A stretch of DNA of 64,000 nucleotides. Origin: Lotus japonicus (lineage: Eukaryota; Streptophyta; Magnoliopsida; Fabales; Fabaceae). The position numbers and the translations under genes were made by a program. Within the stretch, counting starts at the first letter, position 1. Each line of letters begins with the position of its first letter. The stretch spans positions 12,146,223 to 12,210,222 of the forward strand of contig NC_080043.1 of the NCBI RefSeq assembly GCF_012489685.1, in the 5' to 3' direction. A model generated the notes under the pieces. It was not told the origin of the DNA and made no database searches. It saw only the letters and a program-made list of their open reading frames with translations. Shown in pieces: positions 1 through 12,221 of this stretch.

Positions 1-707
1 GTTGATGTGCTCCGTCGGGTCGGAGTCACCCTCATAGAGCTTCATTTTGGGCCTTGACCATCCTGGGGAAAAGGGGTCGCCATGATGTCCGGAGAGAGAG
101 GACCATTGATAGTCTGAGGTAAGGTCACCAGGGTGCCATGTGGGCGGATCGGGTCCCTGAGGGGTTCCCTGGTGGAAATGGGGCTCCTCCGTCCGGAGTA
201 ACTTCTGCGCGGGGAGCGGTACCTGCGGTGATGGGGGGGCTGATTCACGGCCCTTTCGGTGGTTTGCTCTTGGCCATGATCGCTGTGGTAGTCCGACGGG
301 GGAGGTGGCCTCCTTCCCGTTTCCCCTTCTTGAGAGAACGTCGGCTCTTGTCTAGAGAGATCTTCCAATTCCTCCAGCTGGCGGAGGCGCGCTCGAAGGG
401 CGCGGATCTCGTCCCGAGTGTTGCGGGCTTGGACATTGCGCTCCTGCCCTTCCTCCGGAGGATGTTCCTCCTCCATTGCCCTAACCCGGGCCTCCAGCCG
501 GCACAGGGCTTCGTGCGCGGCATGGGGGGTAAGGATCCCTGCCTCTGGGGACCGTCCCCGAGGTGGAGTCGGAGGGGTAGTCCTCTGGGGCCGGGGGGAG
601 TGTTGGTGGTTCGCGGATTCGTCCAGAGTCTCCACATGACCCTCGGGGGTTCGGTTGAAACGGCGAGAGGTCTGTCGGGTTTCTACCATTGCTCGTTGCT
701 GCTGCAC
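1..707 (-). pseudogene. Ty3-gypsy gag N-terminal fragment, frameshifted and cut by window edge
   Basis: This is the start of the gag region of a Ty3-gypsy LTR retrotransposon reading leftwards out of the window. The minus-strand frame from 707 codes for a basic, Arg/Pro-rich, glutamine-rich protein with a coiled-coil-like stretch, and it stops at 42-44. Just beyond, in a different minus-strand frame, the peptide KMKLYEGDSDPTEHI is visible; it resembles the conserved start of the plant gag capsid-like region. The reading frame therefore appears shifted by one base within the C-run near 70-80, so this copy is probably dead. The 5' LTR lies directly upstream, at 774-1422. The family call rests on the gag motif and the LTR context. 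Nothing of the pol region is inside the window. Confidence 0.7.
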
Positions 708-773
708 TTGTCTCTGACGGCACGTGGCGAAGGAAGAGTTTACTCGATTCCCACAGACGGCGCCAAATGATCG

Positions 774-1422
774 GGTGGATCACGAGAGCGGGGCCGCCAA
801 GTGAAGAAGTGAAGCCGGTGTGCTGGGTTGTTGGACGGTCCCGGGAGGGGCTCCTGCAAGGGACTCCAATGCCAAAGTGAGTAGAGGAATCGAGTAAAGG
901 GGTAGCAGAAATTGGAGAGAATAACGTACCTTAGAATGAGTGAGCTGCCCCCCTTATATACAAGTTGGAGAATTAGGGTTGGAGCCATGCAACGTCATGC
1001 ATGGCTCGTACTGGTGGGTCAGGGGCCGTTGGATCCTTCTGCTCCCTCTGCGATTTGCAGTGATCCAACGGTTTAGATTGCCTAGGGGGCCCACCATCCA
1101 ACCACCCTAGTTCCGTAGGGTGGATGGCCTAGGTCAACCCCTAGGTGGTGGGGTCCATGTCCTCGGGCTAGGGGTGAGCGCCGTCCCGCTCGTGGTCGAG
1201 TCCACTCGGGTGATTCCCTTCCCTGGTCGTCCCAATTGGGCCCATACTCGGTTAACACCCTTACCTGGTCGTCTCACTCGGTGACACCCTTCCCCTGGTC
1301 GTCCCAGAACAGTAGCCCCCCAGCTCTAGTCCACTGAGGTAGTGGGCTAGAAGCTTTCGGTCAGGTTTTCGTGAGCTTCCCTACGTCCCTTGGGTCGGCA
1401 CCTGTAAACCCTTACTGGAACA
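774..1422 (-). repeat. 5' LTR of the Ty3-gypsy element
   Basis: The segment begins TGATCGGG and ends GGAACA on the plus strand, so read on the minus strand it runs TGTTCC...GATCA, with the TG...CA ends expected of an LTR. A minus-strand TATA box (TATATAAGG) lies at about 952-960, which divides it into a U3 of about 460 bp and an R/U5 of about 150-180 bp. Immediately inside the element, at about 749-772, the minus strand reads TTTGGCGCCGTCTGTGGGAA, a sequence typical of the primer-binding region of plant Ty3-gypsy elements. The outer boundary at 1422 is my best estimate, because the other LTR and target duplication are outside the window. Confidence 0.6.
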
Positions 1423-4310
1423 ACTTTCTTATAAATGAAGTTGAAATCACACATTAGGTCGGCCAGAAACATTTGCAATCGAACTCTATAATAAAATAAA
1501 AAACACACCAAAATAAATAGTATAAAAGAGATAGAAGAAATCCACTTAGATGGAAGCGAAGGCCTTCATGTACGATTTTTTTTTAAACTTGATCAGTAAA
1601 TTTTCTTAAGCAACAACATGGGTCAAATCGGCCCAAACATCATCTTGGACATATAAAACAAGTTTCGTCGATGCTTCCTTTATCCAAAGTCTAAATATAA
1701 GAATCATATGAAAATGAAAGTTTGGCCAAACCATCCGCCATGAAAATTTTAAGATTGTAGATCTAATTAAGCATTCAACTTGAAGGTTTCAGATACTCAT
1801 TAGCTTCAAACAGTATGATTAGCTTCATACACGTCTTGATGTTGGCAAGTGTCTGAAAGTTTATTTAATTTGTTATCTTACTTTAATGTAAAATATTTTC
1901 ACCTTAATTACTTGATATTGTGAGTTTTACTTCTCACATTAAAAAAGTTTTCCGCATTAAAATTTATTCAGCGTTGTTCTTCTACTTTCTTCCTTTATTT
2001 CTTCTTCGCCTACACCATTTTAGTGTAGATTTTTAAATTACACGAGGAGAGACACTTGTTTCTCAGGGAGTAATTGATTTTTCACTATTTGATAAATATC
2101 TTATTAATAAATGCGGTTGATTTGTGGTGATCATAAGCATAAGAATACAAGACTTAGATGAATGAGGTTTGCTATATTGTCACAAAGGGCATAAAGAATT
2201 CAAGGTTTATGGTTAATTTCATGATGAAGCACTTTCATTCCAAGCGAAAAGAGTTTCTTTCTCCCAATCTAGTGTACGTTACAACATTATTGATAGATTT
2301 CATTCGTCTGTAATGTAGGATGGTACGGTAATTTGTGATGAATTTTCAAAAACCTTCAGTAATATTTACCGACAAGGTAAATACCTAAGATTTTTCTACC
2401 ATCGATTTTTCATCGATAAACCTACATTATCGATAGTTTTTATAGGATAAATCAAATGCTTCTTACTTTGTAACTCTAAGTCTTGAAGGTCGTGGACCGT
2501 TATGAATTATATTAATCAACATAGTGTCAGGTGAATTTGCAATGTGTTCAATTCTAGTTTTGTCTGCATCACTCTCCATCGACCGAGTATGACTACACAA
2601 TTCTCTCCCTCATCAACGCCAATCAAGAGCCAACTAAATTAACTTCATAACTCACTCATCACCATTTTTTTTTAAATGCACTCATCACCATAATAAGGAA
2701 GATTCTGAGTTATAACCATTTTTAATTTTACGTAATTCCCTTCATGTCCATTATTGTAACTAATAGTACTCTACTCTGAGCCCTTGGGTTAGTTGAAACT
2801 TGAAAGGCATGTACCCATTTAGGGTTTGGGGGATAGAGGATGGCGCTGACTAGGTGATCGCTATTCCTGGTACTTTTTGTAATCAAGATCCATGTGTATG
2901 GGAATTGTCAAAGCTCATTTTCCATTACTATAACATGAAAGGAAGCGTGCACTTATAATTACACAGCCTTATATGTCCAACCCAACCTGAACTCACTCAA
3001 AGCCGGTCAGTAATGGTAGTCCAGTCCCAACTATGTTCAAGGCTAAAATTTGTCTTAGGTGGAAAACTGTGTTACCTAATGTTTTCAAGGGTTATCTCAT
3101 ATTCTCATGAATTTATTCATTTAATTTAGGTAAATGATATGAGAAGAATCTGCTGTTGTATAGGAAAGTGTTTGGCACAAAAGTATATAGTTAAGAAGAA
3201 GTTATGAGTGAATAACACACATGAGGGGACCAGCAATAACCGATTTCTTTGTTACCATCTTTATACTACTCCAATAGCAACAAAGTTGGATAACAATTAT
3301 ATAATAAGTTATAAAATGAACCGTTTGATGGGCATCTTCAATAGTCTTGAAGACTCTGTTTCCATGAATATGCCACTTAGTTAGCAATAGAAAACAGAGT
3401 TTAATTTTAGATTACTTTGGCGCTGTTTTTGTTCTTTAGTTGATAAGCAACAATAATGTTTCATTGTCTTTATTAAAATCTGTCGCAATGGTGCTAAAAC
3501 ATGATTGCTAATCAATGAATTGTATAGATACCAGGAGAGTACATGGACAAAAAGGAGGAGGAATAGAATCTTCAAATTATTTTGGGCCTATGTCAATTTT
3601 CTATAGATTCCATAATTCCTATCCCTTTTCTCAACTTTTATGTGGCACCCCATATGAAAATTTTTTTGCTTAACTCTCACTTATAACTCGAATCATATAT
3701 ATGTTCAACATTATATAAGCACTTAAGTAGAGGAAACATCAATGAGCAAAGGTTATCACAAACCACTAATAATTAACTATACTACAAGCCTACAAGCAAC
3801 TTTTTTCTGTAGATTCCATTCCAAGTTTGTTGAGCTTGTCATGTGTATGTCAGGTCTTCTTCATCATGTTTGAAAATGATCGTGTCACTACCTGGAATCC
3901 AGGGAAATATGTATAAGAAGAAAAATTTTACTGGTAGAATTCATGAAACTAGCTATTTGAGAAAATTATAGAGGCACCTTTTTTGTCTTGAAACGATGGA
4001 ATTGGATGCGGCAAAGCCAGAAGTAGAAAATTAATCGACACAAACTAATGATAGGAAGAGAAAAATATGGACAAGAATAAGAAAAAGTTTTGAGAATCAC
4101 ATGACACTGCGTTTTAATTTCTTTTTTGTTGACAATGACAAAGAAAAAGCAATGTGTATCAGAATATTTCTCTTCTTGCTGACAGCTGCCTACTTATGTC
4201 GCATGAAGTATGTAACTAGTATTATTTCAATTGTATACGAAAGGGGGCGAATAAGTAGAGTATGAGAGTGTAAAGAGGAGCAATACGACTGGAAAAGTAA
4301 CCATATATAT
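1423..4310. other. Intergenic AT-rich DNA, no gene recognised
   Basis: No coding exon, RNA gene or clear repeat boundary could be supported here. The open frames present (for example at 3202-3575) are short, have no recognisable domain and are what AT-rich DNA gives by chance. Confidence 0.5.
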
Positions 4311-5061
<751 letters not shown>

Positions 5062-5334
5062 CTTGGCTTTTACCTTTAACTCTTTCACTTGATCGATACA
5101 TCCACTCTATGCATATGTTCCTGTTCTTCCGGAAATGATATTGCTCCTCTAGTGGTGGTGTGACTTTCATTGGCTTCACTTATGCACAGAGCTACGTTGA
5201 CGTGATGGGCGTGCTCCTGCTGAAGATATTGTGACGCTTAAGTCGGTAAGAAAGCAAATAGAGAATCTTAGAGTTCAAGAAGAACTTAGAAGATGAGCAA
5301 AATTGTATGTAAATGAACGACTACATTATCGCCA

Positions 5335-6447
5335 CTACTGTTAAGTTCAAACGCATCATAACGTTTTTAAATCTTATTTTGATCATAACAATTTTATACA
5401 AGAAGTTTCACTGGAAATTAAACTCTTGATAACGTCTTTGATTTCAGGAGAAACTCAAAAGTAGGCTATACGCTTCAACGTTCTATCACTTCAAAAAGGA
5501 AAAAGATCTCAGATAGAAGAAGATTTTTGTTACTACAAAACAGTTCTGCAAAGGAGAACTAACTATTATTCAAGCTTCAAGTCTCTGACCGTTTAATGCC
5601 ACGTCATCAGTCAGCTTTATCAAAGACAAATTTTGAGCGCCAAATTCTTAGTTTGATTTCAACCGGTTGTCCAATATTGAAATCAAAAGACAACCAATTG
5701 ACTTGTATTCGAACCAGATCACGTGAAGACAATTTGCTTCAGCAAAAGGCACGCTGACCAACAAGGAAAAGTACATGCCGTCAACATCAAATTTCCAAAT
5801 TGTCTCATGTCTGAGAAGCAGCCCAAAGTCTATCACCACCTACTAGCTGACAAATATCATCTTTATAGCTAAAGGATAGACTTACCTATGAGTCTACATT
5901 AAATGAAGCTACCAACCAAGTCTTTTGAATCAACGGTTCGATCTTACTTCACAATGGCTAATACAACGGTTGGATCTCATCTCTCAACGGCTACAACACT
6001 AGCAAGCAAGTATTTAAGACACTCTTGAAGATCTGAAGAGAAGAAGCATTCAAGCCTTCATTCCAAACTTCTCAAAAGCATTAAAAGCTCAAACAGAAAT
6101 TCTTAAATGTCAAACAGAAGTCATTACTTCTGCAAGTGAAAGAGAAAACCTCGTACCTTAAAAGAGTCAAATCTCTTTATTCTCTTTACACTTTTATTAG
6201 AACTCATAAGTGATCCAAAGTAAAATCTGAACCCAAACACTTAGAGTTTCAGTGCCATAAATTATCTACCACCACTCTTGAAAGAAGAGAAATCCAGTAG
6301 AGTGATTTAAATCTTTGTAAGATTTTGGAGAAGTCCTGAATAATACTTGTAGGAGGAGTCCTGTAGAATACTTGGAAAAGTCCGTGATAATACTTGGAGA
6401 AGTCCTGTCTAATACTTGTATTGGAGAAGTCCTTGATACTTGCTAGT
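5335..6447 (+). repeat. Copia (SIRE-like) LTR, left part, split by solo LTR
   Basis: This is the U3/R part of a long Ty1-copia LTR that resumes at 9428 after a 2,970-bp insertion. It has a TATA-like box (TATTTAAG, 6011-6018) followed by a long leader containing repeats of an AATACTTGGAGAAGTCC-type motif at about 6325-6435. Just upstream, a 28-codon open frame at 5213-5296 ends in a stop about 40 bp before the estimated LTR start and could be the 3' end of the element's coding region. The left boundary (TGTTAAGTTC, about 5335) is approximate. The assignment rests on similarity to remembered SIRE-type legume LTRs. Confidence 0.5.
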
Positions 6448-9427
6448 GAAAATGTAAGACCTAAGATTTTAGAATTAAATAAATAATTAGTTTCCGACTC
6501 ACGCATAGGTTTATTTGTAAGCGTGAGAGGAACTTGACTTGTGTTTAATGTTTGAATTAATATTATGAAGAAGAAAGTTCAGGAAATGGTTAAGAATAGT
6601 TATATAGTCGCTATAGGCTATAGCACGAGTTCATTCAGTTCCGCCTTAGGGTGAAAACGTTAGTAAACGACTAATTTGCACTTAAAGACACGATGGAAAC
6701 TAATTCCAAAAATCTTCAGAGAAATGTTAGAACTTCTCTTAATCCTTCCATGATAAGCGTTTCGATACGAAACCCTGGAATGTACGAACGTCCGATTCTA
6801 ATTCTCGGAGGTTTGCCGAAACTAAAATCCTGATAGCTCAAGAAACCTAGAATAAACGGTTGATGAAGACTTTTTCTATTTGGAACTTCAAATGAAGATT
6901 CCATACGCGTTCACCTATTTCTCTTGATGTTTCCAATCTTTCTTCAGAACGAAGTTTTCTCATCCGACATCAACTGCAAAAAGTAGTTTTTCGGGTAAAA
7001 TCGATTTACACCGACTTTGGATCGTTTGATTTAATTCCAAGAAACCTGTTTTGAGTTCTGGAATTCTGTCGCCATAACCTATCTTAGAATTCACAGAGGA
7101 TGGCACAGGAAAAATCAGAATCGCGAAATTTTCATTTTTCCGCATTTTCCATTTCTTATAAATAGCTTAAAAAAAATGAAAAAAAAACAAAAAACATCAC
7201 AAACACACACACACACGGCCGTGAGCAAGGAGGAGGAGAGGAGGAGAAAAGATTTTCGCCGATTCTTGCATGATCGTCCTACAGTTCGTTGCTACGCGTA
7301 GGCCTCGAGGTACTGATGCTTTTCCTTACCTCTGATCGTAAATTCTGTCGCTTTTCTATATGTTTTTCTGTGCTCAACTGTCCAAATAACTTGATTTCTC
7401 TGTCTAAACTTATTCCCTGCGTGCCCCTGAGCATGTTTAGCGGATTACATTTCACCGATTCTAGTCGAATCGCCGCCAAATTTCAATTCTGCTCATAATA
7501 CCCATTTTTGGCTAAAGTTCCGTCCTTTGGGCTTAAAACTCTCGACTGAGCTTAGCGTTAGTAGGATTAGTCGTCATAATCGTCGTTGGTATCGACCCCA
7601 TCTAATTTGTTTTTTGAAATTCTAATTTTGAGTTTCTGAGCTAAAAATATTGACCAAAATACCCCTGCGACAGTTTTCAATCCGATAATTTTTCGAGGAG
7701 TTTCCCTGGCCTAGATATCGCCTAAGAATACCTAGGAATCGATTTAGTTCGAAGAAAAAGTTCGAAAACCCTATTTTTGAGAGTGGCCGAAACCTATTTG
7801 TTAGGGTACCGTGTCCAAAAATAATTTTTGAGTCTCTATGACCTGAGCTATAGCGTAGCTCTTTCGATTGTCGAAATTTTAGCGCTGGTTTCGTGTCATT
7901 CCGAGTTCTGTAGCTCGAGTTATGCTCGTTTTAGCGAACGAAGTTTCCGTTGTCAATTTGTGCCTAAATAGGAACTCTGAAGCTTTAGAGGCTTTCTTTA
8001 CGATTTCGATTAGTATTAGTAGATCGTGTTGCTCCTAGTGAAGCTTGTGTTAATGATTGCGTTTCCTTGTTTTAGGTTCACAACTTCCATGCCCAACTTC
8101 TACTCACGAAGGTAAGGGTAACTCAGTTTTAGAGTGTCTTTGAGTCTTGCCTGCTTTTATCGCACTGCCTGCGTTTGAGATGAAGATGTTTATATTGATT
8201 GGCATTGGATTATGAGTATTATGCTTGCAATGTTGTATGCTTGCTTATGTTGAATGTTTTCTGAGGCTTGTGCCAAATGTTTTCTGGAGGCTTAGGCCGA
8301 GTGAACTTATTGAGAAGTGTGTCTCCGTTTTATGAGAGGCTTCGGCCGTTTACTGGTTTCTGTCATTACTGCTTCCTAGAGGATGGAACATGTGGTTACT
8401 TTGGATTGGTCCTTGGTTGGGCTTTGTTGTTGTTTGACTTGGCATATAGGGCTTGAGTCAAGTGGCGATGAGGAGGTGTGTGCTATCATTGTCCCGTCTT
8501 GTGTGACGTTAAGTGGCGATGAGGAGGTGTGTCCTATCATTGTCCCGTCTTGTGAGACGCTAAGTGGCGATTAGGAGGTTTATCCTATGATTGTCCCGTC
8601 TTGTGTGACGTTAAGTGGCGATTAGGAGGTGTGTCCTATGATTGTCCCGTCATGTATGACGCTATAAGTGGCGATGAGGAGGTATGTCCTATCATTGTCC
8701 CATCTTGAGAGACGATATTGATCGATCCATTTTGTTAGCAGCATATAGTTGCATTATAGGAAACTAACAGCTGACCCTATGTTGTTGGATTCTAGTTATT
8801 GGTTTATTGATATCTGATTTGATGTTACATTGTTGAGGGTATTATTATCTGAGTTAATCTATGTTTAAGTTGTTGATATATGAGTTGAGTTATGTTGCTA
8901 GTTATTTACCATGCCAGGTAATTAAATTTGAATAGCATGATTTTCTCTTTTATACATGGTAATTGCATGGAGTTAACCCTTTCTATTTTCTACTTGTTGT
9001 TTGGGCGCTTAACGCTATTAGGCGATGGAGATCTTTCCGCCGAGGCTTAGCTGCTCGAGTTGGAGATCGAGTTGTAAGCGGTGGAGTAGAGGTGTGAGAA
9101 GCAGCTTTGCTTCTCTTCTTGTGGACTGTGTTTGATGTCTCCTTTTCTATAAGAGAACTCTGTTATTAAAGCCTTGCTTCCGCCACTGTTAAAGTGCGCA
9201 TGTTTATTCTGAACCTTACTTATGGTATTGTAAACTATTATTACTGTATATCGGGAAACAGGGTATTTAAATAAAGTTATAATATGTTTCCAACCTTTTA
9301 GCATGAAGTGTTTAGTTGTTTTTAAGAAAAAAATTCCCTTGGATTTTAGGGATTGCAGAATAGTCCTTAAACTTTGTTAGGTTACTAATGTGATTCCTCA
9401 GTTGAGAAATTGGGGTGTTACAGAAAA
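6448..9427 (+). mobile_element. Solo LTR (Ty3-gypsy type), 2,970 bp, with 5-bp target duplication
   Basis: The inserted unit runs from TGTAAGACC at 6453 to GGTGTTACA at 9422. It has short inverted ends (TGTAA/TTACA) and is flanked by the direct repeat GAAAA at 6448-6452 and 9423-9427. It interrupts a copia LTR whose two halves resume on either side. A TATA box (TATAAATAG) sits at 7157-7165, followed by a CA-rich and AG-rich leader, so the LTR is oriented on the plus strand. No gag or pol coding is present, so this is a solo LTR left by recombination between two LTRs of a longer element. The TGTAACACCCC-like end on the minus strand resembles chromovirus-type LTRs, which I infer rather than prove. 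Confidence 0.85.
8461..8716 (+). repeat. 51-bp minisatellite, five units, inside the solo LTR
   Basis: Unit starts (AGTGGCGAT) fall at 8461, 8512, 8563, 8614 and 8667, a period of 51-53 bp. Each unit contains a conserved core ATCATTGTCCCGTCTTG (or ATGATTG...). The units differ by a few substitutions, for example GATGAGG against GATTAGG. Confidence 0.9.
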
Positions 9428-9672
9428 TCTTGGTAGTGGCCAAGTACTGGACGTAGCCCAATCGTTTAGGGTGAACCAGTATAAATCTTTGTGTGCTGAT
9501 CGTTCTGTTTAATTACTCATTTAATTCCGCTGCACTGAACCGTTTACGAAAAGTCTCACTTAACGTTTTTATAAAAGAACTTATATTCTCTTCATAAACT
9601 AAAGTTTTAAAACGTAAATTTCAAGCATACAATTCAAACACCCCCCCTTTCTTGTGTTACTTATTTGCATCT
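9428..9672 (+). repeat. Copia (SIRE-like) LTR, right part
   Basis: This continues the interrupted copia LTR after the second GAAAA target copy. It contains TTGGTAGTGGCCAAGTACTG, a further GTGAACCAGT segment and the end sequence AATTCAAACACCCCCCC followed by TTTCTTGTGTTA, which is typical of the 3' end of legume SIRE-like LTRs. The exact end is blurred because the (CCA)n tract starts where the primer-binding site would be. Confidence 0.5.
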
Positions 9673-9675
9673 CAA

Positions 9676-10108
9676 TTACTACCATCACCACCACAGTCGC
9701 CACCACCACGCTCCACTACTACCACCATTCTTGATACTGCATCGTTATTGTCACTATCACCGCCGTCGTCGCCACCGCAGCCACCACTACTGCCACCGTC
9801 GCCGCCGCCACCACCATGCTCCACCACTACCACCATCGTTGATACCACCATCATTATCGTTACTATCGCCAACGTCGCCCCACCACCACCACGCTCTACC
9901 ACCGCCACCATTGTTTACTGTGATCGTTGTCGCCACTACTACCACCACCACCACCCTCCACCACCACCATCGTCGCCGCCACCACCACCACTACCACCAT
10001 CGTTGATACCGTCATCGTTATCACCACCACCCTCCACCACCGCCACCGCCCTCCACCACCGCCACCATCATCGTCTTCTAATACCACCACTAGCACCACC
10101 ATTGTTGC
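9676..10108. repeat. Degenerate (CCA/CCG)n trinucleotide tract
   Basis: About 430 bp of interrupted CCA, CCG, ATC and GTT triplets. All three plus frames and two minus frames stay open with Pro/Ser/Thr/His or Val/Gly/Asp-rich translations, which is expected of a triplet repeat and gives no evidence of coding. Confidence 0.9.
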
Positions 10109-10983
10109 CACCAAATTAAATAGTGTATGACCTAACACTGTATAATATTAAAATTTTATCAAGCCTTATCCTATCAAATCTAGTACAATTATGCCTTATA
10201 GTCTTATACTATTGTTGAGGGTTTGATTTAAGAGTCCATACACATATTGAGAAAATATTGATGAGAGAGCTCAATAGTTTGATGCCTGATTATATTCCTT
10301 CAAGGTGAGAGAATACTAGCGTTGAAAAGCATGAGAGAGAGAGAGGGCGGGGGGGATAAATTCTTTATCAATATGGACCTTTATACTAATTTAGGGCTTA
10401 TTTGTCCGAGAAAATATGTTGAGGCATATATTTAGCCATGTACTTAAAAATTGGCTAAGACTTAGTTCCATTTGCTTCCAAGCAGGCATTGGATCTTGTG
10501 AGGCATAAGAAACACCCCTAATTCAAAGCATGCATCAGACAAAAAAAAAATCCCTAAGCAAATGTCTTAAACATATGTCTTGATTGAAAATAACAGTCAA
10601 CAAATAAAAAAAGTTAAGCCATTACTTGAAAGAAAAAAACATTTATACCATTATATTAATATTTCATAATAAAAATAATTATTTTTTATCTTTCCATAAT
10701 TTTTTTTCCTTTTATACACTTTATTCAATTTATAGTACGAAGTGCAAAGAAATAAACTTTACAAGTTTGCTTGATGAAAAAAAAAAATAGAAATCTCACT
10801 CTCGAGTACCTTGCATGTGTCACGTGAAATTGTAATACCATTCAAAATCACATAATTATCTCTTTGAAACACTCACGTTTTTTAACATTGCTTTACACAT
10901 AATTCCAATGCCAGCAAATATAACAGTCATCAGCGTCGCTTTCCACGTTGTTCTCCTCAACGGCACAATTCCCACTCCCCCAC
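10109..10983. other. AT-rich intergenic DNA upstream of the phytocyanin gene
   Basis: No coding exon or delimited repeat is supported. The last few hundred bases are presumably the promoter-proximal region of the gene starting at 11107. Confidence 0.5.
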
Positions 10984-11106
10984 TATATATTGTTATGCCT
11001 CAAACCTTCACACACATGATTCACCACCTTCTCTAATTTTGTCTCTCTCTCTCTCTCTCTCTTAATATCAATTTAGCTAGCAAGCACAACTTTTCTTAGT
11101 GTGCAA
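10984..11106 (+). promoter_or_regulatory. Core promoter and 5' leader of the phytocyanin gene
   Basis: A TATA box (CTATATATTG, about 10983-10992) sits about 120 bp before the start codon. A (CT)n tract at 11043-11061 lies in the presumed 5' untranslated leader, a common feature of plant leaders. Confidence 0.55.
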
Positions 11107-12221
11107 ATGGCAGGCCGATTTCTAAGCATTTTTCTTTTGATGATACCTATGTTGCTTCTTAGCTCATCTCAAGCAGCAGCAAGGGAATTTCATGTTGGTG
11201 GCAAAGATGGGTGGGTGCTGAAACCTTCTGAAGATTACAATCATTGGGCTCAAAGAAACAGATTTCAAGTGAATGATACTCTATGTAAGTCCAATATTCC
11301 CAATTGATTATTTTCCTTTTTGTTTACATTTTATACATACTATTTGTCAGTGTTGAACTTTTTTATGAGATTTTATTAATTAAGAGTTCACATAAATTTC
11401 TATATTTACAAAACCTTTTTCGGCGGAGCTTCAAAACCTCCTCTTTGGGAACACGTTTGTAGTTCTGTTTTAATTTGCTTTGTAGTTTTCAATAGGATCA
11501 AAAATAAATTACTATATTTACAAATGAGTACAGAATTTATGAATATTTATTTATGAATGTAGAATTTTCTTATGTTTTTTTTATCAGCCGGAATTTCCTT
11601 GTGTGAGAATTCATGTGAATTTTTTCTATGAATGCTACTCCTAAAATTGAGCAGAAATGTAAAATTTCATCATGTAGAACTTCAATATGAGAATATCATC
11701 TTAAATTGATACAAACATTGAGGTTTACAAGATCTATCAATATTATATTTATAAGTAATTATATTATGATGATTTCAATCGACGTGTGTGTAACAAATTA
11801 ATTCTTATTTTTGTATTGGGTGGTGTTACATGCAGATTTCAAGTACAAGAAAGCGATTGATTGGGTTCTAGTTGTGAGCAAGGAGGACTATGATTCATGC
11901 AACACAAGAAACCCCATAAAAAAGATGGATGATGGGAATTCATCTTTTAACCTCGACAAATCAGGTCTTTATTTCTTCATCAGTGGAAACACCGACCACT
12001 GCAAAAATGGTCAAAAGCTCATAGTCCTAGTTATGTTCATGAAGCACACTACTCATGCACCACCATCTAAGGCACCAGAAATTCACTCGTCCGGTTTGAA
12101 TGCTCCAGCATTGTCACCGTCTGAGACTTCAAGTGTGGCGAGGTTTGGCGGTTCAGTGGGCATGGGTTTGGGTGTGTGGATCGGAGTTGGAGTTGTTTTG
12201 AGTGTCATCAACTATATATGA
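11107..12221 (+). CDS. Early-nodulin-like protein (phytocyanin, GPI-anchored type)
   Basis: Two coding exons, 11107-11284 and 11836-12221, joined by a GT-AG intron within a Tyr codon, give 187 residues. Residues 1-25 are a hydrophobic signal peptide. Residues 27-128 form a plastocyanin-like domain beginning REFHVGGKDGWVL, with paired cysteines in YDSC and DHC that make the fold's disulphide. A short Pro/Ser/Ala-rich linker and a hydrophobic C-terminus follow, as in GPI-anchored arabinogalactan-like phytocyanins. The copper ligands expected of stellacyanins and plastocyanins are replaced: the segment after FKY reads KKAIDWVLV with no His, and the second loop reads FFISGNTDHC. This places it with early-nodulin-like proteins, which are not expected to bind copper and act at the cell surface. 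The start is the first ATG after the TATA box and CT-rich leader. Confidence 0.92.

Noticed and set aside
138..770. 210-residue plus-strand open frame at the left edge
   Set aside because: It is the shadow of the gag frame on the opposite strand. The minus-strand translation has the expected retrotransposon features and adjoins the LTR.
8461..8716. Regularly spaced repeats resembling a CRISPR array
   Set aside because: The units are contiguous 51-bp tandem repeats without unique spacers, inside a plant solo LTR.
9652..10138. Several long open frames rich in Pro/Ser/His or Val/Gly on both strands
   Set aside because: They arise from the CCA/CCG triplet repeat, which keeps most frames open. 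There is no signal peptide, splice structure or domain.
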